DNA of 64,000 nt, taken from Pedobacter nutrimenti. GTDB taxonomy: Bacteria; Bacteroidota; Bacteroidia; Sphingobacteriales; Sphingobacteriaceae. Location: the NCBI RefSeq assembly GCF_003208655.1, contig NZ_QKLU01000006.1:124001-188000 (forward strand), in the 5' to 3' direction. Of this stretch, positions 51,239 to 63,282 are shown one piece after another. The notes below the pieces were generated by a model. That model was not told where the DNA came from, did not search any database, and worked only from the letters and a program-made list of their open reading frames with translations. Both the position numbers and the translations under genes were made by a program. The stretch's first letter is position 1, and every line of letters starts with the position of its first letter.

Positions 51239-51937
51239 GTGGCTAAATTAACAAAAAATCAAAAAAAGGCACATGCTAAACTAGAAGCCGGTAAATCGTA
51301 TTCTTTAAAGGATGCGGCTGCTTTGGTAAAAGAGATTACTACAACTAAATTTGACGCTTCGGTTGATATCGACGTTGCTTTAGGTGTAGATCCACGTAAA
51401 GCCAATCAAATGGTACGTGGTATCGCAACTTTACCTCACGGCACTGGTAAAACTGTACGCGTTTTAGTTCTTTGTACTCCTGATAAGGAAGAAGAAGCTA
51501 AAGCTGCAGGTGCAGATTTCGTAGGTTTAGACGAATATGTAGCCAAGATTGAAGGTGGATGGACTGATGTTGACATTATTATCACTACTCCTGCTTGTAT
51601 GGCAAAAGTAGGTAAGCTAGGACGTGTTTTAGGTCCTCGTAACCTTATGCCAAACCCGAAATCAGGTACTGTAACCAACGAAGTTGGTAAAGCGGTAACT
51701 GACGTAAAAGGCGGAAAAATTGATTTTAAAGTTGACAAAACAGGTATCATACACGCTTCAGTAGGAAAAGTATCATTCCCAGCAGATAAAATATATGAAA
51801 ATGCATTAGAAGTACTTCAGGTAATTTCTAAGCTAAAACCATCTGCTGCAAAAGGAACTTATTTTAAGAGCATTCATGTTTCTTCAACAATGAGTCCTGG
51901 AATAGCAGTCGAAACTAAATCAGTAGCGGGGATCTAA
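51239..51937 (+). CDS. rplA: 50S ribosomal protein L1
   Basis: The 232-aa protein builds the L1 stalk that moves E-site tRNA. Signatures are [34 protein letters not shown], and [20 protein letters not shown]. The start codon is GTG (51239); no ATG stands near in frame. L1 represses its own operon in many bacteria, but no obvious L1 target was identified here. rplJ starts 2 bp after the stop. Confidence 0.96.
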   Translation: MAKLTKNQKKAHAKLEAGKSYSLKDAAALVKEITTTKFDASVDIDVALGVDPRKANQMVRGIATLPHGTGKTVRVLVLCTPDKEEEAKAAGADFVGLDEYVAKIEGGWTDVDIIITTPACMAKVGKLGRVLGPRNLMPNPKSGTVTNEVGKAVTDVKGGKIDFKVDKTGIIHASVGKVSFPADKIYENALEVLQVISKLKPSAAKGTYFKSIHVSSTMSPGIAVETKSVAGI

Positions 51938-51939
51938 TT

Positions 51940-52461
51940 ATGAACAGAGAAGAAAAACACGAACTAGTTTCAGCTCTTCAAGAGAAAATGCAGGAGTTTG
52001 GCAACTTTTATATTGCTGATACTTCAAGCTTATCTGTTGAGAAAGTTAATAATATCCGTCGCAAATGTTTCGAAAGCGGAATCGAAATGCAGGTAGCTAA
52101 AAATACTTTGATCAAAAAAGCGATCGAAGGATTAGAAGGCGATGCATCAGAGATCTTTGCTGCCCTTAAAGGTCAATCAGCCTTATTATTCTCTGCAACT
52201 GGTAATGCTCCGGCAAAACTGATTAAAGCACTGAGAAAAGGATCTGATAAACCAGTACTTAAAGCGGCTTATATTGATTCATCAGTTTATGTTGGTGATA
52301 ACCATTTAGATGCATTGGTAAGCTTGAAATCAAGAGAAGAGCTTATTGGAGACATCATTGGATTATTACAATCGCCAGCTAAAAATGTTGTTTCTGCCCT
52401 TAAGTCGAGCGGTGGTAAAATTGCAGGAATTGTTAAAACTCTTCAAGAAAGAGAAGGTTAA
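51940..52461 (+). CDS. rplJ: 50S ribosomal protein L10
   Basis: The 173-aa protein anchors L7/L12 dimers. N-terminal NREEKHELVSALQEKMQEFG and the RRKCFESGIEMQVAKNTLIK stretch are typical, and the C-terminal helix (VVSALKSSGGKIAGIVKTLQ) binds L12. It lies 2 bp after rplA and 61 bp before rplL, so it is tightly coupled to L1. Confidence 0.96.
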   Translation: MNREEKHELVSALQEKMQEFGNFYIADTSSLSVEKVNNIRRKCFESGIEMQVAKNTLIKKAIEGLEGDASEIFAALKGQSALLFSATGNAPAKLIKALRKGSDKPVLKAAYIDSSVYVGDNHLDALVSLKSREELIGDIIGLLQSPAKNVVSALKSSGGKIAGIVKTLQEREG

Positions 52462-52522
52462 GGAACACCTTATAAGTTCATATTATTAAATTATTTTACG
52501 TAAATTTTTAAAAATCTATAAA

Positions 52523-52897
52523 ATGGCAGATTTAAAAGCGTTTGCTGAGCAATTGGTAAACTTAACAGTTAAAGAAGTTAACGAATTAGCTCAAATCTTA
52601 AAAGACGAGTATGGTATTGAACCAGCTGCTGCTGCAGTTGCTGTTGCAGGTCCTGCTGCTGATGCTGCTCCTGCAGCTGAAGAGAAATCAACTTTTGATG
52701 TAATCTTAAAAGAAGCTGGTGGTCAGAAATTAGCAGTTGTTAAATTGGTAAAAGACTTAACTGGTCTAGGTTTGAAAGAAGCTAAAGATTTAGTTGACGG
52801 TGCACCAAAAGAATTAAAAGCTGGTGTTGCTAAAGACGAAGCTGAAGCTCTTAAAAAACAATTAGAAGAAGCTGGAGCTGTAGTTGAAATTAAGTAA
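52523..52897 (+). CDS. rplL: 50S ribosomal protein L7/L12
   Basis: The 124-aa stalk protein recruits translation GTPases. The N-terminal dimer domain (1-35), Ala-rich hinge (about 38-55, [20 protein letters not shown]) and C-terminal factor-binding domain ([20 protein letters not shown], then [20 protein letters not shown]) are all present. Codon bias is strong. A 155-bp gap with a strong hairpin separates it from rpoB. Confidence 0.97.
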   Translation: MADLKAFAEQLVNLTVKEVNELAQILKDEYGIEPAAAAVAVAGPAADAAPAAEEKSTFDVILKEAGGQKLAVVKLVKDLTGLGLKEAKDLVDGAPKELKAGVAKDEAEALKKQLEEAGAVVEIK

Positions 52898-52924
52898 TCA
52901 CTTAATTTTAATATAACTTTAACA

Positions 52925-52953
52925 TAGACTCCGACTATTACAGTCGGAGTCTA
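52925..52953 (+). promoter_or_regulatory. Perfect 11-bp hairpin between rplL and rpoB
   Basis: TAGACTCCGAC (52925-52935) pairs exactly with 52943-52953 around TATTACA. No T run follows. In E. coli the same junction contains an attenuator and an RNase III site that set the ratio of L7/L12 to RNA polymerase subunits. Confidence 0.65.
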
Positions 52954-53052
52954 TACCTGTTTATAAACATTTCATTTAGTTTGATTGATGAAATGCATTT
53001 AACGGCAAATCAAACAAATAGTTTATTCTTAAAGTAAATTAACTTTAGTCCA

Positions 53053-56000
53053 TTGGCAAATAAAGTCGACCAAAGAGTAAATTTTGCACGTAGTAAGCAC
53101 ATTATAGATTACCCTGATTTTCTTGATGTACAGTTGCAATCATTCAGAGAGTTTTTTCAGATAGAGACCACTTCAGATAACCGTCACACAGAGGGTTTGT
53201 TTAAAGTATTTGCTGAAAATTTCCCAATCACTGATTCCAGGAACATTTTTGTTCTGGAGTTCCTTGATTATTTTATTGACCCGCCGCGTTATGATATACC
53301 AGAGTGTATTGACCGTGGGTTAACTTATAGTGTTCCGTTAAAAGCGAAGCTGAAACTTTCCTGTAACGATGCAGAACACGAAGATTTTGAAACCATCATT
53401 CAGGATGTGTATTTAGGAACCATACCATATATGACGCCTAAAGGTACATTCGTGATCAATGGGGCAGAGCGTGTTATCGTTTCACAGCTGCACAGGTCGC
53501 CTGGTGTATTCTTCGGTCAGAGCCGTCACACCAATGGTACTAAACTTTATTCTGCGAGGGTAATTCCTTTCAAAGGATCATGGATCGAATTTGCAACGGA
53601 CGTGAACAACGTCATGTATGCTTACATCGACCGTAAGAAAAAATTCCCGGTAACCACTTTATTGCGTGCAATCGGTTACGATTCTGATAAAGACATCCTG
53701 GAACTGTTTGACCTGGCTGATGAAGTGAAGGTAAGCAAGTCCGGTCTGAAAAAGTATATCGGCCGTAAATTAGCAGCAAGAGTCCTGAGAAAATGGGTTG
53801 AGGATTTTGTAGACGAAGATACTGGTGAGGTAGTGTCTATAGATCGTAACGAAGTGATCCTGGACAGGGATACTGTTTTAGAAGACGAACACATTGATAT
53901 GATCATTGATGCCGGTGTTAAAACCATTATTCTTTCTAAAGATGATGGAGCAAGCCAGGCAGATTATACCATTATATATAATACATTACAGAAAGATACT
54001 TCTAACTCTGAAAAAGAGGCTGTTGAAAACATCTACCGTGCTTTGCGTAATGCAGAACCACCTGATGAGGAAACTGCAAGAGGTATCATTGAGCGTTTGT
54101 TCTTCTCGGATAAACGTTATGACTTGGGTGATGTTGGTCGTTACCGCATCAACCGTAAGTTGAAAATGGATACACCGGACGATGTAAAAGTATTGACAAA
54201 GGCAGATATTATTGCAATTGTTAAATACCTGATCAAGTTAATCAACTCTAAAGAAGAGGTGGATGATATCGATCACTTGTCCAACCGTCGTGTACGTACT
54301 GTAGGTGAGCAGCTTTACGCCCAGTTTGGTGTAGGTCTGGCACGTATGGCCCGTACCATCCGTGAACGTATGAACATCCGTGACAACGAGGTGTTTACAC
54401 CAACAGATTTGATTAATGCCCGTACTTTATCCTCGGTGATTAATTCCTTCTTTGGAACCAACCAGCTTTCGCAGTTTATGGACCAGACCAACCCTCTGGC
54501 AGAGATTACGCACAAGCGTCGTCTTTCAGCTTTAGGTCCAGGTGGTCTTTCCCGCGAACGTGCAGGTTTCGAGGTGCGTGACGTTCACTATACACACTAC
54601 GGTCGTTTGTGTACGATTGAAACACCAGAGGGACCAAACATCGGTTTGATTTCTTCTCTGTGTGTCCATGCGAAGATCAATAACTTAGGTTTTATTGAAA
54701 CACCATATAAGAGGGTAGAAAATGGGGTCGTTGTTGTAGATGAGCCTGTTATTTATCTTTCTGCAGAAGATGAGGATGGTAAAACCATTGCTCAGGCAAA
54801 TGCTGAATATGACGATAAAGGTAATTTCAATACGCCGCGTGTAAAAGCACGTTACGAAGGTGACTTCCCGATTATTGAACCAGAAAAACTGGATTTAATG
54901 GACGTAGCACCAAATCAGATTACCTCTATTGCAGCTTCACTGATTCCTTTCCTGGAGCATGATGATGCGAACAGGGCCCTGATGGGATCTAACATGCAAC
55001 GCCAGGCCGTACCTTTGTTACGTCCTGAGGCGCCAATTGTTGGTACTGGTCTGGAAGGCCGTGTTGCACGTGACTCCAGAACACTGATCAATGCAGAAGG
55101 AAACGGTGTGGTTGAATATGTAGATGCCAATGAAATCACCATTAAATACGAAAGAAATGACGGTGACCGTTTAGTTTCTTTTGAAGGTGACAGCAAAACA
55201 TATAAATTAATTAAGTTCAAAAAAACCAACCAGAATACCTGTATCAACTTAAAACCAATCGTTAAGAAAGGACAAAAAGTTGTAAAAGGACAGGTATTGT
55301 GCGAAGGTTATGCTACTGAAAATGGAGAGCTGGCTTTAGGAAGAAACTTAAAAGTGGCCTTCATGCCTTGGCAAGGATATAACTTTGAGGATGCGATTGT
55401 AATTAACGAACGTATTGTCAGGGAAGATATCTTTACTTCACTGCACATTGAAGAGTTTGAACTTGAAGTGCGTGATACCAAACGCGGAGAAGAAGAACTG
55501 ACACCAGATATTCCTAACGTTTCTGAAGAGGCTACAAAAGATCTGGACGAAAACGGTATCATCCGCATCGGTGCTGAAGTGAAAGAAGGAGATATCCTGA
55601 TTGGTAAAATCACACCTAAAGGAGAGTCTGATCCTTCACCAGAAGAAAAACTGCTTCGTGCGATCTTTGGTGATAAAGCAGGTGATGTAAAAGATGCTTC
55701 TTTGAAAACACCTCCTTCCATTAAAGGGGTGGTTATTGACACTAAATTATTCTCAAGAGCTAAGAAAACGACCAAAGCGGAAGAAAAATCTGCAATCGAA
55801 AAATTAGACAAGAAATACAATTTAGCAGTTGAGAACCTTAAAAACGAACTGGTAGATAAATTGTTCCAGATTGTAAACGGCAAAACATCTCAGGGTGTAT
55901 TTAACGTCTACAAAGAACTGTTGTTCCCTAAAGGTGCCAAGTTTACACAGAAAAGTTTAGCTGAACTGGAGTATGCACACATCAATCCATACAAATGGAC

Positions 56001-56856
56001 TACTGATGATGATAAAAACGAACAGATCAAAATGTTGTTGCACAACTATGGTATTCGTGTGAACGAAGAACTGGGTGCTTACAAACGTGATAAGTTTGCC
56101 ATCAGTGTAGGAGATGAGCTTCCTTCAGGTATCGTTCAGATGGCTAAAGTTTATGTGGCTAAAAAACGTAAGCTGAAAGTAGGGGATAAGATGGCTGGAC
56201 GTCACGGTAATAAGGGTATTGTTGCCCGTATCGTTCGTGATGAAGATATGCCGTTCCTGGATGATGGAACACCGGTTGATATCGTGTTGAACCCACTGGG
56301 TGTACCTTCACGTATGAACCTTGGTCAGATCTATGAAACTGTATTGGCATGGGCCGGTAAAGAACTGGGAGTGAAATTTGCAACCCCGATTTTTGATGGT
56401 GCCAAGCATGATGAAGTGGAAGAGTGGATCGCTAAAGCAGGTGTACCGGCTTCAGGAAGAACCTATCTGCACAACGGTTTGACTGGTGAGCGTTTTGACC
56501 AGCCAACAACAGTAGGTATTATCTATATGCTGAAATTAGGTCACATGGTTGATGATAAGATGCACGCCCGTTCAATCGGACCGTACTCTTTAATTACGCA
56601 ACAACCATTGGGTGGTAAAGCTCAGTTCGGTGGTCAGCGTTTTGGTGAGATGGAGGTTTGGGCATTGGAAGCATTTGGTGCAGCCAATATCCTTCAGGAA
56701 ATCTTAACCGTGAAATCTGATGATGTAATCGGTAGAGCAAAAACCTATGAGGCAATTGTAAAAGGTGAAAACCTTCCTACACCAGGTGTACCGGAATCAT
56801 TCAATGTATTGGTTCACGAGTTACGCGGATTAGGTTTGGATATTACGTTAGACTAA
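53053..56856 (+). CDS. rpoB: RNA polymerase beta subunit
   Basis: The 1267-aa catalytic subunit has the expected conserved regions: [16 protein letters not shown], the rifampicin region ([20 protein letters not shown], then [20 protein letters not shown]), [41 protein letters not shown], and the C-terminal [19 protein letters not shown]. The start codon is TTG at 53053; there is no near in-frame ATG and the predicted N-terminus [14 protein letters not shown] suits the family. rpoC follows after 72 bp. Confidence 0.98.
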   Translation: MANKVDQRVNFARSKHIIDYPDFLDVQLQSFREFFQIETTSDNRHTEGLFKVFAENFPITDSRNIFVLEFLDYFIDPPRYDIPECIDRGLTYSVPLKAKLKLSCNDAEHEDFETIIQDVYLGTIPYMTPKGTFVINGAERVIVSQLHRSPGVFFGQSRHTNGTKLYSARVIPFKGSWIEFATDVNNVMYAYIDRKKKFPVTTLLRAIGYDSDKDILELFDLADEVKVSKSGLKKYIGRKLAARVLRKWVEDFVDEDTGEVVSIDRNEVILDRDTVLEDEHIDMIIDAGVKTIILSKDDGASQADYTIIYNTLQKDTSNSEKEAVENIYRALRNAEPPDEETARGIIERLFFSDKRYDLGDVGRYRINRKLKMDTPDDVKVLTKADIIAIVKYLIKLINSKEEVDDIDHLSNRRVRTVGEQLYAQFGVGLARMARTIRERMNIRDNEVFTPTDLINARTLSSVINSFFGTNQLSQFMDQTNPLAEITHKRRLSALGPGGLSRERAGFEVRDVHYTHYGRLCTIETPEGPNIGLISSLCVHAKINNLGFIETPYKRVENGVVVVDEPVIYLSAEDEDGKTIAQANAEYDDKGNFNTPRVKARYEGDFPIIEPEKLDLMDVAPNQITSIAASLIPFLEHDDANRALMGSNMQRQAVPLLRPEAPIVGTGLEGRVARDSRTLINAEGNGVVEYVDANEITIKYERNDGDRLVSFEGDSKTYKLIKFKKTNQNTCINLKPIVKKGQKVVKGQVLCEGYATENGELALGRNLKVAFMPWQGYNFEDAIVINERIVREDIFTSLHIEEFELEVRDTKRGEEELTPDIPNVSEEATKDLDENGIIRIGAEVKEGDILIGKITPKGESDPSPEEKLLRAIFGDKAGDVKDASLKTPPSIKGVVIDTKLFSRAKKTTKAEEKSAIEKLDKKYNLAVENLKNELVDKLFQIVNGKTSQGVFNVYKELLFPKGAKFTQKSLAELEYAHINPYKWTTDDDKNEQIKMLLHNYGIRVNEELGAYKRDKFAISVGDELPSGIVQMAKVYVAKKRKLKVGDKMAGRHGNKGIVARIVRDEDMPFLDDGTPVDIVLNPLGVPSRMNLGQIYETVLAWAGKELGVKFATPIFDGAKHDEVEEWIAKAGVPASGRTYLHNGLTGERFDQPTTVGIIYMLKLGHMVDDKMHARSIGPYSLITQQPLGGKAQFGGQRFGEMEVWALEAFGAANILQEILTVKSDDVIGRAKTYEAIVKGENLPTPGVPESFNVLVHELRGLGLDITLD

Positions 56857-56928
56857 AAGTTTTAAGTTATATGTGCTGCACTTTTAGTGCAGCACTCTAT
56901 TACTTATCACTTACAACTCAAAAAAGAT

Positions 56929-59900
56929 ATGTCTTACAAAAAGGATAATAAATTAAAAAGCAACTTCACTTCAATTACCATTAGCCTGGCCTCTCCTGAA
57001 GCAATTCTGGAGCGTTCAAGTGGTGAAGTGTTGAAACCGGAAACCATTAACTACCGTACTTACAAACCTGAACGTGATGGTTTGTTCTGTGAGCGTATTT
57101 TTGGTCCTGTTAAAGATTACGAATGCCATTGCGGTAAATACAAACGCATCCGTTATAAAGGAATCGTTTGTGACCGTTGCGGTGTGGAGGTAACAGAGAA
57201 AAAAGTACGTAGAGAGCGTATGGGTCACATCAATTTGGTGGTTCCTGTTGCGCACATCTGGTATTTCCGTTCTTTACCAAATAAAATCGGATACTTACTG
57301 GGCTTGCCTACAAAAAGACTGGACCTGATCATTTACTACGAGCGTTATGTAGTGATCCAGGCTGGTTTAATGGCAGAACAGGGTATTCAGTATATGGATT
57401 TTCTGACTGAAGAAGAGTATCTGGATATTCTGGATAAATTACCGAAAGAGAACCAATACCTGGATGATAAAGATCCTAACAAGTTTGTCGCCAAAATGGG
57501 GGCTGAAGCTTTAGAGGACCTTTTAAAACGTATTGATTTGGATACTTTATCCTATAACTTACGTCACCAGGCTGCAAACGAAACTTCTCAGCAACGTAAA
57601 AACGAGGCCTTAAAACGCCTGCAGGTTGTAGAGGCTTTCCGTGGTTCAAGAACACGCATTGAGAACAATCCGGAATGGATGATCATTAAGATCGTTCCCG
57701 TGATTCCTCCTGAATTGCGTCCGTTAGTGCCTTTGGAAGGTGGTCGTTTTGCAACTTCAGATTTAAATGATCTTTACCGTCGTGTAATTATCAGGAACAA
57801 CCGTTTAAAACGTTTGATCGAGATTAAAGCACCAGAGGTTATTTTACGTAACGAAAAAAGGATGCTTCAGGAAGCTGTAGATTCTTTATTTGACAATTCA
57901 CGTAAAGTAAATGCGGTAAAAACTGAAGGTAACCGTGCCCTGAAATCCCTTTCTGACATTCTGAAAGGTAAACAAGGTCGTTTCCGTCAGAACTTATTGG
58001 GTAAACGTGTGGATTATTCTGCCCGTTCGGTAATTGTCGTAGGTCCTAACCTGAAATTACACGAGTGCGGTTTACCTAAGGATATGGCAGCCGAGCTGTT
58101 CAAACCATTCATCATTCGTAAAATGATTGAAAGGGGTATTGTGAAAACGGTTAAATCTGCAAAGAAAATCGTGGACAGAAAAGATCCCCTGGTTTGGGAC
58201 ATCCTGGAAAATGTATTAAAGGGTCACCCTGTATTGCTTAACCGTGCACCTACGTTGCACAGATTGGGTATCCAGTCTTTCCAACCAAAATTGGTTGAAG
58301 GTAAAGCGATCCAGTTGCACCCCTTAGTTTGTACGGCCTTCAACGCGGATTTTGACGGTGACCAGATGGCAGTCCACTTACCTTTAGGTAATGCTGCAAT
58401 TTTGGAAGCCCAGGTTCTGATGTTGGCTGCACACAATATTTTAAACCCGGCGAACGGTACGCCAATCACAGTACCTTCGCAGGATATGGTTTTGGGTCTT
58501 TACTATATTACTAAAGGCCGCAGAACGGATGCAACCAGAGTGGTTAAAGGACAAGATTCTACTTTCTATTCTCCTGAAGAGGTAATTATTGCTTACAATG
58601 AGAAGCAAATTGACCTTCACGCCTTTATTAAAGTTAAAGTAAATGTAAAAGAGAACGATGGCAGTATTGTCAATAAACTGATCGAAACTACTGTAGGACG
58701 TGTATTGTTCAACCAGATGGTTCCTGAAGAGGTAGGGTATATCAATGAACTGCTGACCAAAAAATCTTTAAGAGATATTATTGGTGAGGTGGTAAAAATC
58801 ACTGGTATGGCGCGTTCTTCAAGGTTCCTGGATGACATTAAGGAATTAGGTTTCCAAATGGCCTTCAGAGGTGGTCTGTCCTTTAATTTACAGGATGTGA
58901 ACATCCCTGTGGAAAAACATGCTTTACTGGAGCAGGCTTCCGCAGAGGTAGAAGAGGTAAAGAATAACTATAACATGGGATTCATTACCTTCAATGAGCG
59001 TTACAATCAGATCATCGATATCTGGACCCGTATCAATAACCGTCTGACCTCTTATGTAATGACGCAGTTATCGAGCGATAACCAGGGCTTTAACTCTGTG
59101 TACATGATGCTTGATTCAGGGGCACGTGGTTCCAAAGAGCAGATTCGTCAGCTTTGCGGTATGCGTGGTCTGATGGCGAAACCTCAGAAATCAGGTTCAG
59201 GTGGTGAGATTATTGAAAACCCGATCTTGTCGAACTTTAAAGAAGGATTGTCGGTATTAGAGTACTTTATCTCTACACACGGTGCCCGTAAAGGTTTGGC
59301 GGATACGGCTTTGAAAACGGCCGATGCTGGTTACCTGACCCGTCGTTTACACGATGTGGCCCAGGATATGATCGTGAACTCCGAAGATTGCGGTACTTTA
59401 AGAGGTATGTATACTACAGCCCTTAAAGATAATGAGGACATCGTTGAGCCATTATACGACAGGGTTCTTGGACGTATTTCTCTGCATGACGTATTTAACC
59501 CGCTTGACGGTTCTCTTTTAGTAGGTGCCGGACAGGATATTGATGAGGATATTGCCAGGGCGATTGAAGAATCTCCTTTGGAAGGTATCGAGATCCGTTC
59601 TGTACTGACCTGTGAGAACAAAAGAGGTGTTTGTGCATTGTGCTACGGACGTAACCTTGCGACAGGTAAACGTGTTCAGAAAGGGGAGGCAGTTGGTGTA
59701 ATTGCTGCACAGTCTATCGGTGAGCCGGGTACACAGCTGACTTTACGTACTTTCCACGTGGGTGGTACGGCATCTAACATTGCTGCTGAATCTCAGATCA
59801 TTGCTAAATTTGATGGTATCATTGAATTTGAAAATGTACGTACTGTAGAGAATGTAACAGAAGAAGGTGTGAACCAGATTGTTCTTGGCCGTTCAGGTGA

Positions 59901-61215
59901 ATTCAAAATTGTTGAGCCTGGAACTGGTAAGATCATCATGACCAATAACATTCCTTACGGTTCATTCTTATATGTTGAAGATGGTGCTAAAATTGCCAAA
60001 GGAGACAGAATTTGTTCATGGGATCCATATAACGCGGTAATTATCTCTGAGTTTGCCGGTAAAATTGAATTTGATGCGATTGTTGAAGGGGTTACCTTCC
60101 GTGAAGAATCAGATGAGCAGACCGGTCACCGCGAGAAAGTAATTATCGATACACGTGATAAAACTAAAAACCCTTCTGTAAGGGTAGTAGATAAAAAAGG
60201 TGAACTGATCAGATCTTACAACATCCCTGTTGGTGCACACATTGCCATCGATGAAGGTGATGCTGTAAAAACAGGACAGATCCTGGTTAAGATTCCTCGT
60301 GCAACTGGTAAAACCAGGGATATCACGGGTGGTTTACCTCGTGTAACGGAGCTTTTTGAGGCACGTAACCCTTCTAACCCGGCTGTAGTAACCGAGATTG
60401 ATGGTGTGGTGACTTTAGGCGGTGTGAAACGTGGTAACCGTGAAATGACCATTGAATCTAAAGATGGTGAAGTTAAAAAGTACTTGGTTCCATTGTCTAA
60501 ACACATCCTGGTACAGGATAATGACTTTGTAAAAGCAGGTATGCCTTTATCCGATGGTTCAATTTCTCCTGCTGACATCCTTGCCATTAAAGGACCTGCA
60601 GCAGTTCAGGAATACCTGGTAAATGGTATCCAGGAAGTGTACCGTTTACAAGGGGTGAAAATTAATGATAAGCACTTTGAAGTGATTGTTCACCAGATGA
60701 TGCAGAAAGTTCATATTGAAGATCCGGGAGATACGATTTTCTTAGAGAACAACTCTGTTGACCGTTGGGACTTTATGGTAGAGAATGACGAGATCTATGA
60801 CAAAAAAGTTGTTGTAGAAGCTGGTGATTCGGCAACCATGAAACCTGGTCAGATCGTTTCTTTACGTAAATTAAGAGATGAAAATTCTCAGTTGAAACGT
60901 AAAGATCTGAAACAGGTGGAAGTTCGTGATGCAAGACCTGCAACTGCAAGCTCTATCCTTCAGGGTATTACCCGTGCTTCATTAGGAACCAAATCATTTA
61001 TTTCGGCAGCTTCCTTCCAGGAAACGACCAAAGTATTAAACGAAGCGGCCATTGCCGGTAAACGTGATGAAATGCTTGGACTGAAAGAAAACGTTATTGT
61101 GGGGCACCTGATTCCTTCAGGTACCGGAGTACGTGGTTACGAAAGAATCATTGTGGGTTCTCAGGAAGAGTACGATAAATTACTGGCTTCTAAACAAGAA
61201 GAAATAGAAGCTTAG
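56929..61215 (+). CDS. rpoC: RNA polymerase beta' subunit
   Basis: The 1428-aa subunit starts at the ATG at 56929; a frame opening at 56887 would add 14 residues from the leader and is rejected. Key motifs are the N-terminal zinc ribbon ([20 protein letters not shown]), the active-site [15 protein letters not shown] with its three Asp ligands for Mg, the bridge/trigger region ([10 protein letters not shown], then [19 protein letters not shown]) and a second zinc site ([15 protein letters not shown]). The C-terminus continues through the beta'-specific domains to [17 protein letters not shown] strong terminator ends the superoperon. Confidence 0.98.
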   Translation: MSYKKDNKLKSNFTSITISLASPEAILERSSGEVLKPETINYRTYKPERDGLFCERIFGPVKDYECHCGKYKRIRYKGIVCDRCGVEVTEKKVRRERMGHINLVVPVAHIWYFRSLPNKIGYLLGLPTKRLDLIIYYERYVVIQAGLMAEQGIQYMDFLTEEEYLDILDKLPKENQYLDDKDPNKFVAKMGAEALEDLLKRIDLDTLSYNLRHQAANETSQQRKNEALKRLQVVEAFRGSRTRIENNPEWMIIKIVPVIPPELRPLVPLEGGRFATSDLNDLYRRVIIRNNRLKRLIEIKAPEVILRNEKRMLQEAVDSLFDNSRKVNAVKTEGNRALKSLSDILKGKQGRFRQNLLGKRVDYSARSVIVVGPNLKLHECGLPKDMAAELFKPFIIRKMIERGIVKTVKSAKKIVDRKDPLVWDILENVLKGHPVLLNRAPTLHRLGIQSFQPKLVEGKAIQLHPLVCTAFNADFDGDQMAVHLPLGNAAILEAQVLMLAAHNILNPANGTPITVPSQDMVLGLYYITKGRRTDATRVVKGQDSTFYSPEEVIIAYNEKQIDLHAFIKVKVNVKENDGSIVNKLIETTVGRVLFNQMVPEEVGYINELLTKKSLRDIIGEVVKITGMARSSRFLDDIKELGFQMAFRGGLSFNLQDVNIPVEKHALLEQASAEVEEVKNNYNMGFITFNERYNQIIDIWTRINNRLTSYVMTQLSSDNQGFNSVYMMLDSGARGSKEQIRQLCGMRGLMAKPQKSGSGGEIIENPILSNFKEGLSVLEYFISTHGARKGLADTALKTADAGYLTRRLHDVAQDMIVNSEDCGTLRGMYTTALKDNEDIVEPLYDRVLGRISLHDVFNPLDGSLLVGAGQDIDEDIARAIEESPLEGIEIRSVLTCENKRGVCALCYGRNLATGKRVQKGEAVGVIAAQSIGEPGTQLTLRTFHVGGTASNIAAESQIIAKFDGIIEFENVRTVENVTEEGVNQIVLGRSGEFKIVEPGTGKIIMTNNIPYGSFLYVEDGAKIAKGDRICSWDPYNAVIISEFAGKIEFDAIVEGVTFREESDEQTGHREKVIIDTRDKTKNPSVRVVDKKGELIRSYNIPVGAHIAIDEGDAVKTGQILVKIPRATGKTRDITGGLPRVTELFEARNPSNPAVVTEIDGVVTLGGVKRGNREMTIESKDGEVKKYLVPLSKHILVQDNDFVKAGMPLSDGSISPADILAIKGPAAVQEYLVNGIQEVYRLQGVKINDKHFEVIVHQMMQKVHIEDPGDTIFLENNSVDRWDFMVENDEIYDKKVVVEAGDSATMKPGQIVSLRKLRDENSQLKRKDLKQVEVRDARPATASSILQGITRASLGTKSFISAASFQETTKVLNEAAIAGKRDEMLGLKENVIVGHLIPSGTGVRGYERIIVGSQEEYDKLLASKQEEIEA

Positions 61216-61233
61216 TATTTTATATAAATTCAT

Positions 61234-61274
61234 AAAAGTCCCTCTGGCGTTTTGTCCGGAGGGACTTTTTTTTT
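61234..61274 (+). terminator. Intrinsic terminator of the rpo operon
   Basis: AAAAGTCCCTC (61234-61244) pairs with 61259-61269, the stem extends inward with a G-U pair, and nine or more Ts follow. Confidence 0.95.
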
Positions 61275-61317
61275 GCCAGATGATACAGGGTTAAAATTAA
61301 AAAACTAGTTTTGCTGT

Positions 61318-61632
61318 ATGGAAGAAACAAACCACGAAAACCAATTGAATATAGAGCTTTCTGAGGATGTGGCAGAAGGGATATTTTCTAATCTGGCCAT
61401 CATTACGCACTCTAACACAGAGTTTGTCCTGGATTTTATCAGGGTGATGCCAGGCGTACCAAAAGCAAGAGTGAAATCAAGGATCATATTGACACCTGAG
61501 CATGCCAAAAGACTGATGAAGGCCATGCAGGAAAATATAGAAAAATATGAAGCTTTGAACGGACGCATCAAAACCCAGGAAGAGCCTCCGGGTTTCCCGA
61601 TGAACTTTGGTGGCCCTACTGCACAGGCTTAA
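61318..61632 (+). CDS. DUF3467 domain-containing protein
   Basis: The 104-aa protein matches the DUF3467 pattern: ISNLAI-like NLAIITHSNTEFVLDFIRVM, then PGVPKARVKSRIILTPEHAK and RLMKAMQENIEKYEALNGRI. It is a small cytoplasmic protein with no known biochemical function in bacteria. It stands alone between the rpo terminator and the convergent miaA gene (6 bp between stops), with no terminator of its own seen. Confidence 0.85.
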   Translation: MEETNHENQLNIELSEDVAEGIFSNLAIITHSNTEFVLDFIRVMPGVPKARVKSRIILTPEHAKRLMKAMQENIEKYEALNGRIKTQEEPPGFPMNFGGPTAQA

Positions 61633-61638
61633 TACAAA

Positions 61639-62550
61639 TTACCCGAAAATTCTTTCTTTGAGATAAGCAAGGATTTTTGGGTAATCATCTGGTTCAAACC
61701 ATTTGGTGTCCTGGTCTTTACGAAACCAGGTGAGTTGGCGCTTGGCAAAGCGGCGTGTATTTTGTTTGATGGAGCTAATGGCATGTTCCAATGTGCTGTG
61801 GCCATCCAGGTAATCAAATATTTCTGAATAACCGACTGTACGCAAGGCATTGAGCGTTCTGTGAGGAAGAAGATTTTTGACTTCTTCAACAAGTCCCGCT
61901 CCGATCATTTGATCCACACGGAGGTTAATTCTTTCATATAGTTTTTCTCTTTCTGTATGAAGACCAATTTTTATGATGTTGAAGGGCCTCTGTTTTCTGC
62001 TGTTGGTTAAGTGGGCAGAAAGTTTTGAACCTGTAGAGAGAAAAAACTCCAGTCCTCTGACCATGCGTTGGGGGTTGGCCTGATCTACTTTTGCAAAATA
62101 TTCAGGATCGGCCTGCTGAAGTTGTCTTTTGATTTCTTCAATTCCCTGGTGCTGCAGAATTTCATTCAATTTGGCCCTTATGGCCAGGTCTGTATCAGGA
62201 AGATCGTCCAGGCCGTAACAAACGGCATTTATGTACAATCCGGACCCGCCTACCATAATCACCTGATCGTGTTGTTTGAAAAGTAAATCCAGGGTATTGA
62301 TGGCCTCATTTTCAAAATCTCCGGTGCTGAAAAACGTATTTATGCTATGGGAATTAATGAAATGATGTTTTGCGGCCTGAAGTTCTTCGGGGGAAGGTTT
62401 TGCGGTTCCGATTTCCATTTCTTTAAAAAACTGTCTGGAATCGGCAGAGATAATTTCGGTGGAGAATTGCCGGGCCAGCTGTATGGCTAAAGAAGTCTTG
62501 CCAATAGCAGTTGGTCCGACAATTACAATAAGGTCTTTTTTAAGACGCAT
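61639..62550 (-). CDS. miaA: tRNA dimethylallyltransferase
   Basis: The 303-aa enzyme adds a dimethylallyl group to A37 of tRNAs that read UNN codons. The P-loop GPTAIGKTSLAIQLARQF opens the protein. The DSRQFFKEMEIGTAKPSPEE and GGSGLYINAVCYGLDDLPD motifs follow, and a late RFAKRQLTWFRKDQ is also typical. Length is normal. The stop is 6 bp from DUF3467 and the gene follows the pRiA4b-like gene after 9 bp, so the two may share a transcript. Confidence 0.95.
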   Translation of the reverse strand: MRLKKDLIVIVGPTAIGKTSLAIQLARQFSTEIISADSRQFFKEMEIGTAKPSPEELQAAKHHFINSHSINTFFSTGDFENEAINTLDLLFKQHDQVIMVGGSGLYINAVCYGLDDLPDTDLAIRAKLNEILQHQGIEEIKRQLQQADPEYFAKVDQANPQRMVRGLEFFLSTGSKLSAHLTNSRKQRPFNIIKIGLHTEREKLYERINLRVDQMIGAGLVEEVKNLLPHRTLNALRTVGYSEIFDYLDGHSTLEHAISSIKQNTRRFAKRQLTWFRKDQDTKWFEPDDYPKILAYLKERIFG

Positions 62551-62559
62551 TACAGGCTA

Positions 62560-63222
62560 TTAATAGTCCTCTTCTTTGTGACCATAATCTTCATCACTGT
62601 AATTTTCATTATCTGAAAATTCGTCTTCTTCATCTTCCTGGTGGTGGTCATCACTTTCGCTTTCCTCGTCCTCTTCTTTGGCATTGATCCCACTGCCACC
62701 CATGGCCTCGAGCTCATCGGTATCTTCGGGAACAAAGTCCATTTCATTTAGAAAATCGAATTCATCTGAAACCGGATTAGAAGAGACCGCAACCGGATTG
62801 CTGTTCTTATCAATGATTTTTGGTGCCTCTCCTGTACTTTTAAACAGAAAGGGATATTCTATGCCCGGATCGGTTTCCAGGATAATACGAATCAGCTCTA
62901 CATGAAAGTCAAAGGGACGTTCAAAATTGTAGGTATAATAGAATTTCTGATGCGGGTCTTCAATAAAGCTGCTCAATTTTGAGGTTTCCATTAAAGCGAC
63001 CCCACGGTCTGTTTTCCGCTGGTTCGGTAAATAGGCAATTTCGTCTCCTTTTATCCAATTGTCTGCGCTCACATAAAATGAAGAAGATTTCTCGGCATTG
63101 TAGCCGGTAGAGCGATGAATTGCACGGTGTAAATCTTCGAAATTCTGGGTAGATTTGATGTCTATTTCCCTAACGACTTCGTCGAAATCTTCAAAACTTA
63201 TTCTAAATCTATAAATTGCCAT
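62560..63222 (-). CDS. Plasmid pRiA4b ORF-3-like protein with acidic C-terminal tail
   Basis: The 220-aa protein carries the PF07929-type domain in its first ~130 residues: IYRFRISFEDFDEVVREIDI, QNFEDLHRAIHRSTGYNAEK, and KFYYTYNFERPFDFHVELIR. The last ~80 residues are a highly acidic, Ser/Glu/Asp-rich tail (about 145-220) of low complexity. The family is often beside mobile elements elsewhere, but nothing mobile is visible here. Its position next to miaA suggests a housekeeping context. Function is unknown. Confidence 0.82.
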   Translation of the reverse strand: MAIYRFRISFEDFDEVVREIDIKSTQNFEDLHRAIHRSTGYNAEKSSSFYVSADNWIKGDEIAYLPNQRKTDRGVALMETSKLSSFIEDPHQKFYYTYNFERPFDFHVELIRIILETDPGIEYPFLFKSTGEAPKIIDKNSNPVAVSSNPVSDEFDFLNEMDFVPEDTDELEAMGGSGINAKEEDEESESDDHHQEDEEDEFSDNENYSDEDYGHKEEDY

Positions 63223-63282
63223 TTGAGCCTTATATTTCTCTATAAAATTAAAAAATAAAAATATATTAATTCTGTAAATGTC

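Noticed and set aside
55308-55883. 191-codon minus-strand frame inside rpoB
   Set aside because: Antisense shadow of a strongly conserved, codon-biased gene; Ser/Phe-rich with no domain.
56887-56928. Longer rpoC from 56887
   Set aside because: The 14 added residues come from leader sequence; [10 protein letters not shown] at 56929 fits the family start.
62560-63222. Mobile-element passenger (pRiA4b ORF-3 family)
   Set aside because: No transposase, inverted repeats or target duplication nearby; the neighbours are tRNA-processing genes.
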